DNA of 64,000 bases from assembly GCF_030696665.1 (NCBI RefSeq), contig NZ_JAUYRV010000026.1:62001-126000 (forward strand). The letters are read 5' to 3'. Position 1 is the stretch's first letter, and each line of letters starts with the position of its first letter. A model generated the notes under the pieces. It was not told where the DNA came from. It was given only the letters and a program-made list of their open reading frames with translations, and ran no database searches. Below, piece after piece: positions 33,873 to 42,733 of this stretch. The position numbers were made by a program, and so were the translations under genes. This DNA comes from Novosphingobium sp. Its GTDB lineage: Bacteria > Pseudomonadota > Alphaproteobacteria > Sphingomonadales > Sphingomonadaceae.

Positions 33873-34766
33873 CTAATACGCGGTACGGTCCGGCTGGCGG
33901 CCAAGCGCCCGCTTGATACCATGCGTCACCGCCTTGAACCCGCGATGCGCGCTGACCTTGGCCTGATCGGCCAGCGGGTTTTGGCCGGGCAGGGCGGGTT
34001 GCAGGCCAAGCTTGCGTAACTGGTGGTTCACCAGATGAAGCCGCGCCTCGCCGTCGCTCAACTGCGAACGCCATGTGACGCTGAACGAAACCGACACGGT
34101 CGGGCCGTTCTGGACCCAGTGCGGAGCTTTGACCGGGACGTAAACGGCATCACCGGGGTGCAACGAAAAGGGCCGAGCCTGCGCTTCAAACTCGTCGCGG
34201 TGCGCCAGATTTCGGTGCGCGCCGCGATGGAATGCTTCATGCGCAAGTTGCGGCACCAGATCGGTGTTGTCCGCCGGATAGACGTTCATCGCCTTGCTAC
34301 CTTCAAGCTGCAGCAGGATGTTGTGTTCCGGATCGAAATGAAACGGCGTGACCGATCCGGGTGCAGATAAAAACACGAAGGATTCCGGTCGGATGATCGG
34401 ACCGGTCAGGGGTGTCACTTCAGCTGCGATGTCGGCCAGCAGCTCTTCCAGCAACCGGGCATAGGCGGGAATGTATTCAACCTTTTTCATCACCATCCAG
34501 CAGCGGTTGGTGTCGATGGTCCGCACCACTTCCGCTGCCGTCATCGGCACCACCCGGGTGGCCGACGGGTCTTGGTTGACCGGCACATCTCCAATCGAAT
34601 GCTCGATATGGGTTGCAGGCAGGCTGGCAGCCAGTTGTTCGAGCGCCGCGCGCGTGAACAGCGGATGGCCCACAAGCCCGTGGTTCAGGCCACAGGGCAG
34701 GGCGGGGTAGGCGCAAGCGAGAGCATCGTGCCCGGTCGCTGTGAAAAGGGCGGTGGTCTTGGTCAT
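33873..34766 (-). CDS. JmjC/cupin-like 2-oxoglutarate-Fe(II) oxygenase-type protein
   Basis: A 297-residue cupin_8/JmjC-like protein. A metal-binding set is visible: His143-x-Asp145 (TPFHFDPEHN) and His216 (PVKAPHWVQNG), separated by the usual beta-roll, with SLHPGDAVYVPVKAPHW as the classic end of the barrel. Bacterial members are Fe(II)/2-oxoglutarate hydroxylases of amino acids, proteins or small molecules. It is the last gene of a four-gene minus-strand unit with an acyltransferase-like, a lyase-like and a GT2 gene, so it may hydroxylate an amino-acid or acyl decoration of the polymer. That role is inference. Confidence 0.8.
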   Translation of the reverse strand: MTKTTALFTATGHDALACAYPALPCGLNHGLVGHPLFTRAALEQLAASLPATHIEHSIGDVPVNQDPSATRVVPMTAAEVVRTIDTNRCWMVMKKVEYIPAYARLLEELLADIAAEVTPLTGPIIRPESFVFLSAPGSVTPFHFDPEHNILLQLEGSKAMNVYPADNTDLVPQLAHEAFHRGAHRNLAHRDEFEAQARPFSLHPGDAVYVPVKAPHWVQNGPTVSVSFSVTWRSQLSDGEARLHLVNHQLRKLGLQPALPGQNPLADQAKVSAHRGFKAVTHGIKRALGRQPDRTAY

Positions 34767-34769
34767 GTT

Positions 34770-35894
34770 TCAGCTCGTTGCCATCTCTGGAACAGTTGCG
34801 GTTTCCGTCGGCGATTTGGCCTTGCGCCGGTCGAGCAGCGCGGTCAGCCCCACGATGCCGCGACCGACCAGTGTGGGCTGGCCGATCACCACCGAGCAGA
34901 CCGGCATGCGATCTACCCATAGCCGGTTGATCATCGGATGGTCCGGGCGGGCGCAACTGTCGCACTTGGTCAGTCGGTCCCCGTCTAGCAGCGCCTGCAG
35001 ATATTCCAGTTCGAGCAGCACGCCCGGTGAACTGGCGGCGTGAAGCTCGTCATAGCTGATCTTGTACTGAAAGGCCTGACCCTGCCCGTTTTCGAGGCAG
35101 GCCAGCATCGATAGCGGCGCGCCATCCAGCGTCATACGCCAGAAGTCCAGGCGGCCTTGCCGGTGCGCATTGTCCAGCAAGTGATGAACGCAAGCCTGCA
35201 ACACCGGGTCGCACGCGGCGGCAACGCCATCGCGGCCCTTCCATCCTGCCGCTTCCATTTCGAGCAACTGTTCGGTCCAACCGGTCGCGGCAATTCCTGG
35301 GGCAAGCTGCTCTACGCGCAAGTCACCCCGGTCGGCCAGTCGTCGCTTCAACCGGCGATATTCCTTGAGCACCTTGCCGCGGATGTTGGTGGCGCAATAG
35401 TCTGTCGCGGATGGCCCCCGGTTCAGGACTGCCCGCTCCAGCCTCCGACTGATCCGGTGCGGCCAACGACCGTCGCCCAGAATATCGAGCAGGGCGCGCC
35501 CGACCGGGCCTTGTTCGTCCAATGTGGAAAGCCGCAACGTCGGCTGCCGTCCGTCCTGCGCGAGCATCGCCAGCATGGCTTGCCATACCTCGGTCTCGTG
35601 GCCGTTCACGATCAGCGGATCGCCCAGTGCCCGCACGCGCTGGTCCCAGTTCTGCCAGCCGATAGTCACCCCTCCCGCGCGCCACGGCATCAGCGGCAGC
35701 AATCCAGCCCATTGACCATCGCTGTGTTCAACAAGCAGCAGCTGCAGGCCAGTGCCTTCGGGTAGGGCCTGACAGGCCTCGACCGCCCAGTGTTCAAAGA
35801 ACACGTTCGCATTGGCACATCCCGCCGCCAGCGCCTGCCAGCGCGATGCATCAGCGAGCGCCTCGTGCGGGTCTATCCAGCGGGCCTGCAGCAT
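34770..35894 (-). CDS. BioF2-like GNAT-fold acyltransferase (3)
   Basis: A 374-residue protein with the acetyltransferase_6 (BioF2-like/CelD) arrangement: ANVFFEHWAVEACQALPEG near the start, the basic segment NIRGKVLKEYRRLKRRLAD, LEMEAAGWKGRDGVAA and a final GNAT half (FQYKISYDELHAASSPGVLLELEYLQALL). It resembles FemAB (1) in layout, with the same ASWKGREG/AAGWKGRDG loop, so the two may be distant paralogues. It starts at 35894 with a one-base TGATG overlap. Probably transfers an acyl or aminoacyl group to the polysaccharide. Confidence 0.78.
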   Translation of the reverse strand: MLQARWIDPHEALADASRWQALAAGCANANVFFEHWAVEACQALPEGTGLQLLLVEHSDGQWAGLLPLMPWRAGGVTIGWQNWDQRVRALGDPLIVNGHETEVWQAMLAMLAQDGRQPTLRLSTLDEQGPVGRALLDILGDGRWPHRISRRLERAVLNRGPSATDYCATNIRGKVLKEYRRLKRRLADRGDLRVEQLAPGIAATGWTEQLLEMEAAGWKGRDGVAAACDPVLQACVHHLLDNAHRQGRLDFWRMTLDGAPLSMLACLENGQGQAFQYKISYDELHAASSPGVLLELEYLQALLDGDRLTKCDSCARPDHPMINRLWVDRMPVCSVVIGQPTLVGRGIVGLTALLDRRKAKSPTETATVPEMATS

Positions 35895-36664
35895 CACCGG
35901 GCTTTCCCGACAGGTGCAGCTACATTGATCTCCACATTGTCGATCCACAGTTCAGCCGGTTCAGGATTGGAATTGGCGGTCAGGCCCACTTGCACCCGAT
36001 CAATCCACTTCATCCGGTTGGCCATCATCGTGCGCCCGGTGCCGCCAACGACTTCGCGCCCGTCAAGAAAGGCCCGCGCCCAGCCATCTGCTCCTGCCGA
36101 AACGTGCGTTTCATAGTCGATATGATGCCACTGGCCGTGCCTCATCTGCGGCCCGGCATCGTTCATCCACGCCCGCGCAACATCAATTTTCGACCGGTCT
36201 ATCCGCAACCTTCCATGCCGCAAATAGAGGCGGACGCCCGGATTGTGCGACCACCCGCAGTCCGCGCATTCCAGATCCACCAGTTGCAGCGAATTGCCGG
36301 GGCGGCCATGCGGCACCATCATGTCAAACGACACGCGTATCACGCTGCCCGTGCCCGCAGGCGCAATGCGGGCCACCAGCGCCGCCTTGGCAACCGTCTC
36401 GCCCTGCTTCGGACCCGCCAGCGCATGCAGCGCAAGCCCGCCGCGTTCCGGGACCGGATCGGCACGAACCTCGCCATTGACGCGCTGCTGAATATACCAA
36501 GGGCAGTTGTCTGATCGGGCGCACAGGCCATTGTCGAACGTATCGGTGATGTGCTGATCGTGCTTTGCGGGCTGGGCCGATCCGGGCGCAAGCATAAGGC
36601 CGAAGCCGATCACGGCAGCAGTGCCGATAAGCGCAAATCCCCACTTCACTTTGCCGGTGTCCAC
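35894..36664 (-). CDS. Secreted polysaccharide-lyase-like jelly-roll protein
   Basis: A 256-residue protein. An N-terminal hydrophobic segment (about residues 9-30, FALIGTAAVIGFGLMLAPGSAQ) acts as signal peptide or anchor. The rest is beta-rich with the pattern of heparin-lyase-like/PL20 jelly rolls: VIRVSFDMMVPHGRPGNSLQ, RHGQWHHIDYETHVSAG and VQVGLTANSNPEPAELWIDN. Four cysteines could form two disulfides. In exopolysaccharide loci such proteins trim or release the polymer. It overlaps the GT2 gene by 19 bases. Lyase activity is suggested by fold only; no catalytic residues can be assigned. Confidence 0.65.
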   Translation of the reverse strand: MDTGKVKWGFALIGTAAVIGFGLMLAPGSAQPAKHDQHITDTFDNGLCARSDNCPWYIQQRVNGEVRADPVPERGGLALHALAGPKQGETVAKAALVARIAPAGTGSVIRVSFDMMVPHGRPGNSLQLVDLECADCGWSHNPGVRLYLRHGRLRIDRSKIDVARAWMNDAGPQMRHGQWHHIDYETHVSAGADGWARAFLDGREVVGGTGRTMMANRMKWIDRVQVGLTANSNPEPAELWIDNVEINVAAPVGKAR

Positions 36665-37815
36665 TGGCTATAGCGGCGGCCCGTGGCGAACTGCCACACG
36701 CCCGTCAACTGCCCGGCAAGGTGCAGCGCAAGCCCGTGCAGCATGCGCACCGGGCGCGGCCAGCCAATGCCCTCGGCCAGCCCGGCAAGGCCGCATAGCA
36801 CAAGCAGGCTGAGGCCGCTGCACGTGGCCGCCCAGAACCATACTGCAAACCCCTGCGCTTCCACTGCCGCCATCAGCGAAAGCGGCCACAGCGCGACGAG
36901 GAACAGCGGGGCCAGCCGCCGCAACAGCTTGTGAACGATAAGGCCAATGGCATAACCGCCGGTAACGAGGGGATTCATCAGCCGCCGTCGCCGCCAAAGT
37001 CCGGTCATGCCGCGCACGGTAATACGCACGCGGCGCCGGAAGTTGCGGCGGCTGCCCGCAATGCTTTCCTCCACCACGCGCGCGGCAGGTTCAAACACGA
37101 TACGCTGCCCGGCGGCTACAGCGGCTGTGCTGATATAGAAATCATCGGTGACATCGCCCGGCACCACCGGAAACAGCGTGCGCCGAATTGCAAAAAGTCC
37201 ACCGTCAGCGCTGCTGCATCCGATCAACTGGCTCTCTGCCCTGCGCAGCGACGATTCATAGACACGGAAAAGACTGTCGAACTGTGCCAGTCGCCGCTTT
37301 CCATCGCTCGCACGGTTGACTGCAACCGACCCGGCGACCGCACCAACGGCAGGATCGGCAAAGGGCCGGATGATCGCACCAATGGTGTCGGGCAGGAACA
37401 ATGGGTCGGCGTCCGTCAGGACCACAATGTCGCCCTGCGCGATGTCGATGATCCGATTCAGGACGGATGCCTTTCCTCCGCGCGGGCAACGCACCACTGT
37501 CAGGCGCGGATCATCAATGCTTTCTGCCAGCAAAGCGGTGGCATCGGTAGAGCCATCATCACCAACTATGACGGCAACCGGCCAGGGGCTGTTGTCTGCT
37601 GCTGTCAGCACGGTCTGCAACTTGTGAAGGATGCTGGCCTGCTCGTTATAGGCGGCGATCAGCACAGTGACGGAAAAGCCGTGAGGCAACGCAAGGCTTG
37701 CGCTATCGCGGTGCGTCGGCTTGAAACTGTGCAGCAGGAAAAGCACCAGTGGATAGCCGACATAAGTCGCAGCCAGCAGAAGCACTAGCGCTGAGGAAAC
37801 GGCAGCCGATGTCAT
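36646..37815 (-). CDS. Membrane GT2 glycosyltransferase
   Basis: A 389-residue processive-type GT2. One N-terminal membrane segment precedes the GT-A domain with VIVGDDGSTDATA and the metal-binding TDADPLF (D-x-D). The TDDFYIS and RRNFRRRVRITVRGMTGLWRRR segments stand in for the family's ED and Q/RxxRW motifs. Three or four C-terminal membrane segments follow. This layout (ExoU/BcsA-like) adds sugars at the cytoplasmic face. First gene of the unit lyase-like / BioF2-like / JmjC-like. Confidence 0.88.
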   Translation of the reverse strand: MTSAAVSSALVLLLAATYVGYPLVLFLLHSFKPTHRDSASLALPHGFSVTVLIAAYNEQASILHKLQTVLTAADNSPWPVAVIVGDDGSTDATALLAESIDDPRLTVVRCPRGGKASVLNRIIDIAQGDIVVLTDADPLFLPDTIGAIIRPFADPAVGAVAGSVAVNRASDGKRRLAQFDSLFRVYESSLRRAESQLIGCSSADGGLFAIRRTLFPVVPGDVTDDFYISTAAVAAGQRIVFEPAARVVEESIAGSRRNFRRRVRITVRGMTGLWRRRRLMNPLVTGGYAIGLIVHKLLRRLAPLFLVALWPLSLMAAVEAQGFAVWFWAATCSGLSLLVLCGLAGLAEGIGWPRPVRMLHGLALHLAGQLTGVWQFATGRRYSQWTPAK

Positions 37816-37908
37816 GCAATTGCGTTAGCCGGGCAGAGTTGAAAAGCGCTTAACATCCGGGCGCAAACGCGCAACCTGCTGCTCCTTATTGAAAGCTGGA
37901 TTTCACAC

Positions 37909-38628
37909 GTGAAGATGAATGCCGCAACCCATCGCCTTGCCAGCCGAACCCACAAATGGCTGGCGCTTGTCATCGGATTCCAGTTGCTGCTGTGGTTTGC
38001 CAGCGGTGCCTTGATGGCGTGGCTGCCGATTGGCGAGGTGAGGGGCGAGCATCTGCTGGATCGCAATGCGCACGCTGTCCTTCCCGCCGAGATTGGCCGG
38101 ATTGACCCGGCGAGCCTGATGAAAGCTGCTGCGGGAAATGCTCATGCCGTGACCTTGCGCGTCGTCGACGGACGGTTGCTGGCCGAGGCCAGCAGCCGTG
38201 ATCAAACGTGGCTGTTTGATCCGCTCACTGGCAAACGCATCGGCATGGTGGATGCAGCCACGGCGCGCAAGATTGCCACCGCCGCGTGGAAGGTGCCTGT
38301 TCCGGGGGTGGCGAACGTCGGCCTGATTCGGGCCGAAAGCACAGAATACCGCGCCGCTCTGCCCGCGTGGAAAATCACCTTTGCCGATCCGGACAAAACC
38401 TCGGTCTATGTCGCGGCAGCCACCGGGCGGATTGCGGCCGTGCGGAACGGCACGTGGCGGCTGTATGATTTCTTCTGGGGCCTGCACATCATGGACTGGA
38501 AAAACCACGAAGACTTCAACTCGCCTTGGCTGCTGGCGTTTGCCGTCGGCGGGTTGGTGATGAGTATTACGGGGACGATTCTGTTGCTGGCACGGTGGCC
38601 GATACGGCGCAGGCGCAGGCCGGCGTGA
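37909..38628 (+). CDS. PepSY-domain membrane protein
   Basis: A 239-residue PepSY-associated protein. A first membrane segment with a His-Lys start (THKWLALVIGFQLLLWFASGALM), two PepSY-like repeats (DRLLAEASSRDQTWLFDPLTGKRIG and PAWKITFADPDKTSVYVAAATGRI) and a C-terminal helix (LLAFAVGGLVMSITGTILLL) are visible. The DFFWGLHIMDWKNH segment is typical of the short PiuB-like proteins linked to iron or heme redox. GTG at 37909 or ATG at 37915 may be the start; neither has a strong ribosome site. It stands alone between the exopolysaccharide locus and the cupin gene. Confidence 0.82.
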   Translation: MKMNAATHRLASRTHKWLALVIGFQLLLWFASGALMAWLPIGEVRGEHLLDRNAHAVLPAEIGRIDPASLMKAAAGNAHAVTLRVVDGRLLAEASSRDQTWLFDPLTGKRIGMVDAATARKIATAAWKVPVPGVANVGLIRAESTEYRAALPAWKITFADPDKTSVYVAAATGRIAAVRNGTWRLYDFFWGLHIMDWKNHEDFNSPWLLAFAVGGLVMSITGTILLLARWPIRRRRRPA

Positions 38629-38801
38629 TCGCGATTGGCCATCGGCAATATCCGCGTTCCATCAATAGGACGCTATCGACCGAATGACTTTGATTTTCGC
38701 TTTCAAGGCCATCTACCGAAAGCCTGTCAGTCTTTGCGCAGGAGAGGGCTGCGTCGCTTGGCGTGTCAATGCTTCTGCGCTTTGCAACAGAGGAGCCATT
38801 A

Positions 38802-39311
38802 GTGGAACTGTCCGATTCCGGCCTGCCGCCGGTCCAGCGTGTTGTTACCGGCCACGATGCCAGCGGTCGCGCCGTGTTCAAAAGCGAAGACATCAGCCCC
38901 ACGCGGATGATCCCGTCTGGCGATGCGTCTTTCCTGCTCATCTGGACTACGCCGACGGTTCCGGCTGACAACAATGATGAGACCGACGGCCGTCATCGTG
39001 ACGCAGGACTTACGCTCGATGGCGGCTCAGTCATCCGGATTGTCGACATGCTGCCGGGCAAGGAAAGCCCGATGCACCGCACCAATTCGATCGACTACGG
39101 CATCGTGCTGGAAGGCGAGATCGAGCTTGAACTGGAAGATGGTGCGAAGAAGGCGGTGAGGCAGGGCGGCATCATCGTGCAGCGCGGCACCAACCATTTG
39201 TGGCGCAACATCACCGACAAGCCATGCCGCATTGCCTTCATCCTTATCGAAGCTCCGGCCTATCTGCACAATGGCGAGCCGCTGCCTGAGGATAGGCCCG
39301 AACACAAATGA
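38802..39311 (+). CDS. Cupin-domain protein
   Basis: A 169-residue single-cupin protein. The cupin motif 1 region IVDMLPGKESPMHRTNSIDYGIVLEGEIELELEDG and motif 2 GTNHLWRNITDKPC are present, with His and Glu positions suited to metal binding but somewhat diverged. The frame is open from 38763, but GTG 38802 has AGAGGAG six bases upstream and no earlier codon does, so it is taken as the start. It overlaps the SDR gene by four bases (ATGA), so the two are co-translated. Role probably in a small catabolic step or sensing; substrate unknown. Confidence 0.8.
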   Translation: MELSDSGLPPVQRVVTGHDASGRAVFKSEDISPTRMIPSGDASFLLIWTTPTVPADNNDETDGRHRDAGLTLDGGSVIRIVDMLPGKESPMHRTNSIDYGIVLEGEIELELEDGAKKAVRQGGIIVQRGTNHLWRNITDKPCRIAFILIEAPAYLHNGEPLPEDRPEHK

Positions 39312-40066
39312 GCAGCCCGTTCGACCTTGCAGGGAAGGGCGCGATCGTCACCGGCTCCACGCGAGGGATAGGCTTGGCAATTGCCGAGGCGCTGATTGCG
39401 GCGGGTGCGCGCGTCGTCATATCGAGCGAGGATGCCTTGGACACTGCGCAGGTGGCGGACAAATTGGGGATGCCAGGCATTGCCTGCGACGTGACCGATC
39501 ATGCTGCGATTGCTGCGCTTGTCCACAACGGGGCAGCCGCGCTCGGCGGGCTGGACATTGTGGTCTGCAATGCCGGGATCACTGGCCAGCCGGGACCGTT
39601 CGCAGAGATCGACATGGGCGATTATGAGCGAGTTATGGCGGTGAACCTGACCGCGCAAGTGGTGCTGTGCAACCATGCCCTGCCGCTGATCGCAGCGCGC
39701 GGCGGAGGGGCGGCGATCCTTGTTTCAAGCCTGTCCGGGCTGCGCGGCAACGGGCGGATCAATGCCTATGCGCTGAGCAAGGCTGGCGTGGCGCAGCTTG
39801 CGCGCAACCTTGCGGTGGAATGGGGGCCGGAGGGTGTGCGAGTGAACGCGATTTCACCGGGCTTCATCGCCACCGAGCTATCGCGTCCGCTGCTTGACGA
39901 TGCCGCATTCATGGCGCGGCGCATGGCGATGACCCCGTTGCGGCGGCCCGGAACGCCGGCCGAAGTGGCGGGGACCGTCGTGTTTCTGGCCTCGGCTGCT
40001 GGCGGGTTTGTGACCGGTCACAATCTTGTGGTCGATGGTGGGACGCTGATCACCGACGGTTCTTGA
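39308..40066 (+). CDS. Short-chain dehydrogenase/reductase
   Basis: A 252-residue classical SDR: TGSTRGIG at 15-22, NAG at 88-90, serine at about 140-141 and Tyr154-x3-Lys158 (YALSK). The C-terminal VDGGTLITDG is the usual substrate-side end. The loop after the second strand begins SSEDA, so NAD/NADP preference is unclear. It is co-translated with the cupin gene and converges on the MFS gene. A dehydrogenation in the same small-molecule pathway as the cupin is likely. Confidence 0.88.
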   Translation: MSSPFDLAGKGAIVTGSTRGIGLAIAEALIAAGARVVISSEDALDTAQVADKLGMPGIACDVTDHAAIAALVHNGAAALGGLDIVVCNAGITGQPGPFAEIDMGDYERVMAVNLTAQVVLCNHALPLIAARGGGAAILVSSLSGLRGNGRINAYALSKAGVAQLARNLAVEWGPEGVRVNAISPGFIATELSRPLLDDAAFMARRMAMTPLRRPGTPAEVAGTVVFLASAAGGFVTGHNLVVDGGTLITDGS

Positions 40067-40107
40067 CCGGATACGCGCCTCCCTTGCCAATCTTGCCGGG
40101 AAGACGG

Positions 40108-41298
40108 TCAGCCATGCGCGGTTTTGCGCAAGGCCAGCAGCGAGAGCGCAGCCCCTGCGGCGGCGGCCCAGCTCAGCATCTGGAAGCTGTTCATCAACCC
40201 GCCAGTGCGTAGCGCCAGGAACGTGACGACCAGCGGGCTGAGCCACTGGCCCAGCGAGAACGCCGATTGCCAGAAGCCCGTGCCACGGCTGCGGAATTCG
40301 AACGGCAGGATGCTCATTGACCACACCAGCAGCGTTGGCAGCAGCATGCCTGCGCCCAACTGGTTGATGAAGCAGCCGATAAGGAAGCCGGTGACCGTGC
40401 CGCTGCGCCCCATCAGCAGGAACCCGACGGCGAGCAGTGCAAATTCGGCCAGCAGCAGCTTGCCCACGCCAATACGGCCGATCCGCGAATAGACCAGCGT
40501 CCCCAGCGGCACGCCGATGCTGGCGACCGATGCGAGAAATCCGATGCGCGCCGCGCTTGTCAGCCCGAGTTCGGTAAGGCCGCTCGCCGCCTGAATCTGC
40601 ATCGTGTAGAAGAACACCGAGCCGTAGATCGTGATTGCCACGATCATCGCCATGCGGCTCCACGGGAAGCCCTGCCACCCCAGGTTGCGCGGTGGGGCCA
40701 GCGCTTCGGCGGCGGGATGGGCGTCGTCCGAAGGCTCCCAGGTGTAGCGCCAGACCAGCACGAACATCGCCAGTGCCGAAAGGTATACCCAGAACGGCGC
40801 ACGCCAGCCGAATTCCCCAAGCATCCCGCCCACGTTGAAGAAAAGCAGGGCCGACATCGAGGCGAATGCAGTCTGCCCGGCAAGCCACCGGTCACGCTGC
40901 TGGCCCTTGAAGTAATCGCCGATCATCGTGGTGGACAGCACATAGATCAGCGCTTCGGCAATCCCCACGCCCACGCGCGAAATCAGGATCGATGTAAGCC
41001 CGGTCAGGAAAACCGGTGCGACGCCGACCAGTGCGTAGATGATGAAGGACGCCAGCAGCAGCTTTCGCCGCCCGAAATAGTCGCCCAGAATGCCTGCGAA
41101 CGGGCAGAGAATGGCCACGCAAAGTGCGGGCAGGGTAAGTACCATCGGCACGAGGTATTCATGGTGCGGGACGTGCGAAAATTCTGCCATCAGTTGCGGC
41201 ACGATCGGTGCCAGCAAGACAATCGCCATCGTCGTCAGGGTGATCGGCAAGAGCAGCGCGATACCCGTCATGAAGCCCGGTTCGTGGTGCCTTGTCAT
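40108..41298 (-). CDS. MFS transporter
   Basis: A 396-residue 12-helix MFS permease. The loop 2-3 signature GILGDYFGRRKLLL is intact, and helix 4 has SILISRVGVGIAEALIYVLSTTMIG. Drug:H+ antiporter-like and aromatic-acid transporter-like families share this pattern. It lies 60 bases after the FAD monooxygenase gene on the same strand, which suggests import of, or protection from, the substrate of that enzyme. No closer assignment is possible by eye. Confidence 0.85.
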   Translation of the reverse strand: MTRHHEPGFMTGIALLLPITLTTMAIVLLAPIVPQLMAEFSHVPHHEYLVPMVLTLPALCVAILCPFAGILGDYFGRRKLLLASFIIYALVGVAPVFLTGLTSILISRVGVGIAEALIYVLSTTMIGDYFKGQQRDRWLAGQTAFASMSALLFFNVGGMLGEFGWRAPFWVYLSALAMFVLVWRYTWEPSDDAHPAAEALAPPRNLGWQGFPWSRMAMIVAITIYGSVFFYTMQIQAASGLTELGLTSAARIGFLASVASIGVPLGTLVYSRIGRIGVGKLLLAEFALLAVGFLLMGRSGTVTGFLIGCFINQLGAGMLLPTLLVWSMSILPFEFRSRGTGFWQSAFSLGQWLSPLVVTFLALRTGGLMNSFQMLSWAAAAGAALSLLALRKTAHG

Positions 41299-41358
41299 GG
41301 CCGTATCCTCATCCCAAAGGAGGGTTCGGCCCTCCGTATTGTGTTTTGAAAAGCGCTG

Positions 41359-42498
41359 TCAGAACGGCTCGTTGAGACGGCTGAGCGCGCCTTCGAGCAT
41401 CTTGGCATGGATCTGTGGATCGCCGTGATCGAGTTGCAACTGGCCAACCGCGACACTGGTTTCTATCACATCGCGGCACCGGCTGTAGCGGCGGTCCTGA
41501 TAGGCGCGCAGGGCCGTGGATACATCATCGGTCCGGGCCAGTTCTTCGGCCAGCACGATGCCGCTTTCCACCGCCATACCCGCGCCAGATGCTAGGTGCG
41601 GCGTGGTGGCGTGAACGGCATCGCCAAGGAGCACAATGCGCCCATCAAACCAGTTCGCCGGTTGCAGGGCAGCGGCAAGCGGGCGGTAGTTGATCCAGTC
41701 ACTGCGCGTCATGTTATCGCGAATCCAGCCAGCATTGCCGCCGAAATCGGCCAGCAGCAGCTTCAGTGTATCGAATAGTTCGTCATCCGACATGAAGCTC
41801 TCGCGCTCTTCATGCGCGGTGAGCATCCACATATAGACCATATCAGGTGCACAGGCGGTGATGCCGCAGGGATTGGCGTGGCCGAGGAAAAACTCGCCCA
41901 TTTCCAGCCCCGGTGGCTTGCGGATCGAGATGCGCCAGCAGCCCTGCCCGGTGGGCTGCGCCTGCCCCATGTGCGGAAAGGCCAGATCGCGCACTTTCGA
42001 AAACACGCTGTCGGCACCGACGACGAGATCGTAACTGCCGCAGGTTCCGTCTGAGAAGCCGACGTTCACATGGTCATCCATGTTCTGAAGCGCATCGACA
42101 GTCAGCCCCAGCCGCACCGGGATGGCCAGTTCACGCACGCGTTTTTGCATGATGTGATGCAGCACCGGGCGCATTATCCCGCCCGTGGCGGGGAGGCCTT
42201 CCTCGATCACCGGTTCATCCAGATCGAGCATGTGCGTGCCATCATAGCGGAACAGGCGGGTCTTGCTGGTGATCGCGCCCTGCTGCTTGATTTCCTCAAG
42301 CAGGCCAAGCCGCCGGTATGCGCGTAGTGTCGGCCCGGTGATCGTGATGCCTGCGCCATAGACGCGCCATTCGGCATCAAGATCGATCAGATCGACCGCC
42401 ACCCCGCGCTCGGCAAGGCTGATCGCCGTTGCCATGCCGCCAATTCCTCCGCCCACGACAAGCGCCGTTGCGATGCTGCTGATGTTCTCCCCGGTCAT
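41359..42498 (-). CDS. Class A FAD-dependent aromatic-type monooxygenase
   Basis: A 379-residue flavoprotein hydroxylase. The FAD loop GGGIGG at 16-21 is followed by the acidic strand end (DLIDLD), the DLVVGADSVFSKVR (DG-type) motif and the GDAVHATTPHLASGAGMAVE (GD) motif. It resembles salicylate and 3-hydroxybenzoate hydroxylases, which use NAD(P)H and O2. The ATG at 42498 lacks a strong ribosome site, but the frame further up gives a non-conserved, cysteine- and arginine-rich stretch. Divergent from the TonB receptor at 42824, so probably the first catabolic step on the imported ligand. Confidence 0.88.
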   Translation of the reverse strand: MTGENISSIATALVVGGGIGGMATAISLAERGVAVDLIDLDAEWRVYGAGITITGPTLRAYRRLGLLEEIKQQGAITSKTRLFRYDGTHMLDLDEPVIEEGLPATGGIMRPVLHHIMQKRVRELAIPVRLGLTVDALQNMDDHVNVGFSDGTCGSYDLVVGADSVFSKVRDLAFPHMGQAQPTGQGCWRISIRKPPGLEMGEFFLGHANPCGITACAPDMVYMWMLTAHEERESFMSDDELFDTLKLLLADFGGNAGWIRDNMTRSDWINYRPLAAALQPANWFDGRIVLLGDAVHATTPHLASGAGMAVESGIVLAEELARTDDVSTALRAYQDRRYSRCRDVIETSVAVGQLQLDHGDPQIHAKMLEGALSRLNEPF

Positions 42499-42650
42499 GG
42501 TGTCATGAACTAGCGAAAGCCGCTGCGGGCACAAATCCGAACGGTGGATAGGAACCCATCCATACAAACGGCGGGCGTTGGCCGGGTAATGGACGTAGGG
42601 CGAAACATGCAGGCTTCGCTCTTGTGGCGCATGAGGACGCACAGGTTCCG

Positions 42651-42666
42651 GCTATGGAAGCATAGC
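42651..42666. promoter_or_regulatory. Inverted repeat in the divergent region
   Basis: GCTATG (42651-42656) and CATAGC (42661-42666) are exact reverse complements across GAAG. Placed between two divergent catabolic/transport genes with a LysR gene in the same cluster, it is a reasonable but unproven operator. Confidence 0.35.
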
Positions 42667-42721
42667 GAGAATGGGTGTTTTCCTTTTGGCTGAGGCTGTT
42701 CAGGTAGATGCAGTGATCGCG

Positions 42722-42733
42722 GCCCGGCCGGGC
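42722..42733. repeat. Perfect 12-bp GC palindrome
   Basis: GCCCGGCCGGGC is fully self-complementary and lies 91 bases upstream of the receptor ATG. In GC-rich DNA such palindromes arise by chance fairly often, so no function is claimed. Confidence 0.3.

Noticed and set aside
33873..34766. Calling the JmjC-like protein a histone demethylase-type enzyme
   Set aside because: Bacterial cupin_8 proteins share the fold and iron triad but act on other substrates; context is polysaccharide synthesis.
42722..42733. Treating the 12-bp GC palindrome as a proven operator
   Set aside because: GC-only palindromes of this length are not rare in such DNA and no second copy or conserved spacing was seen.
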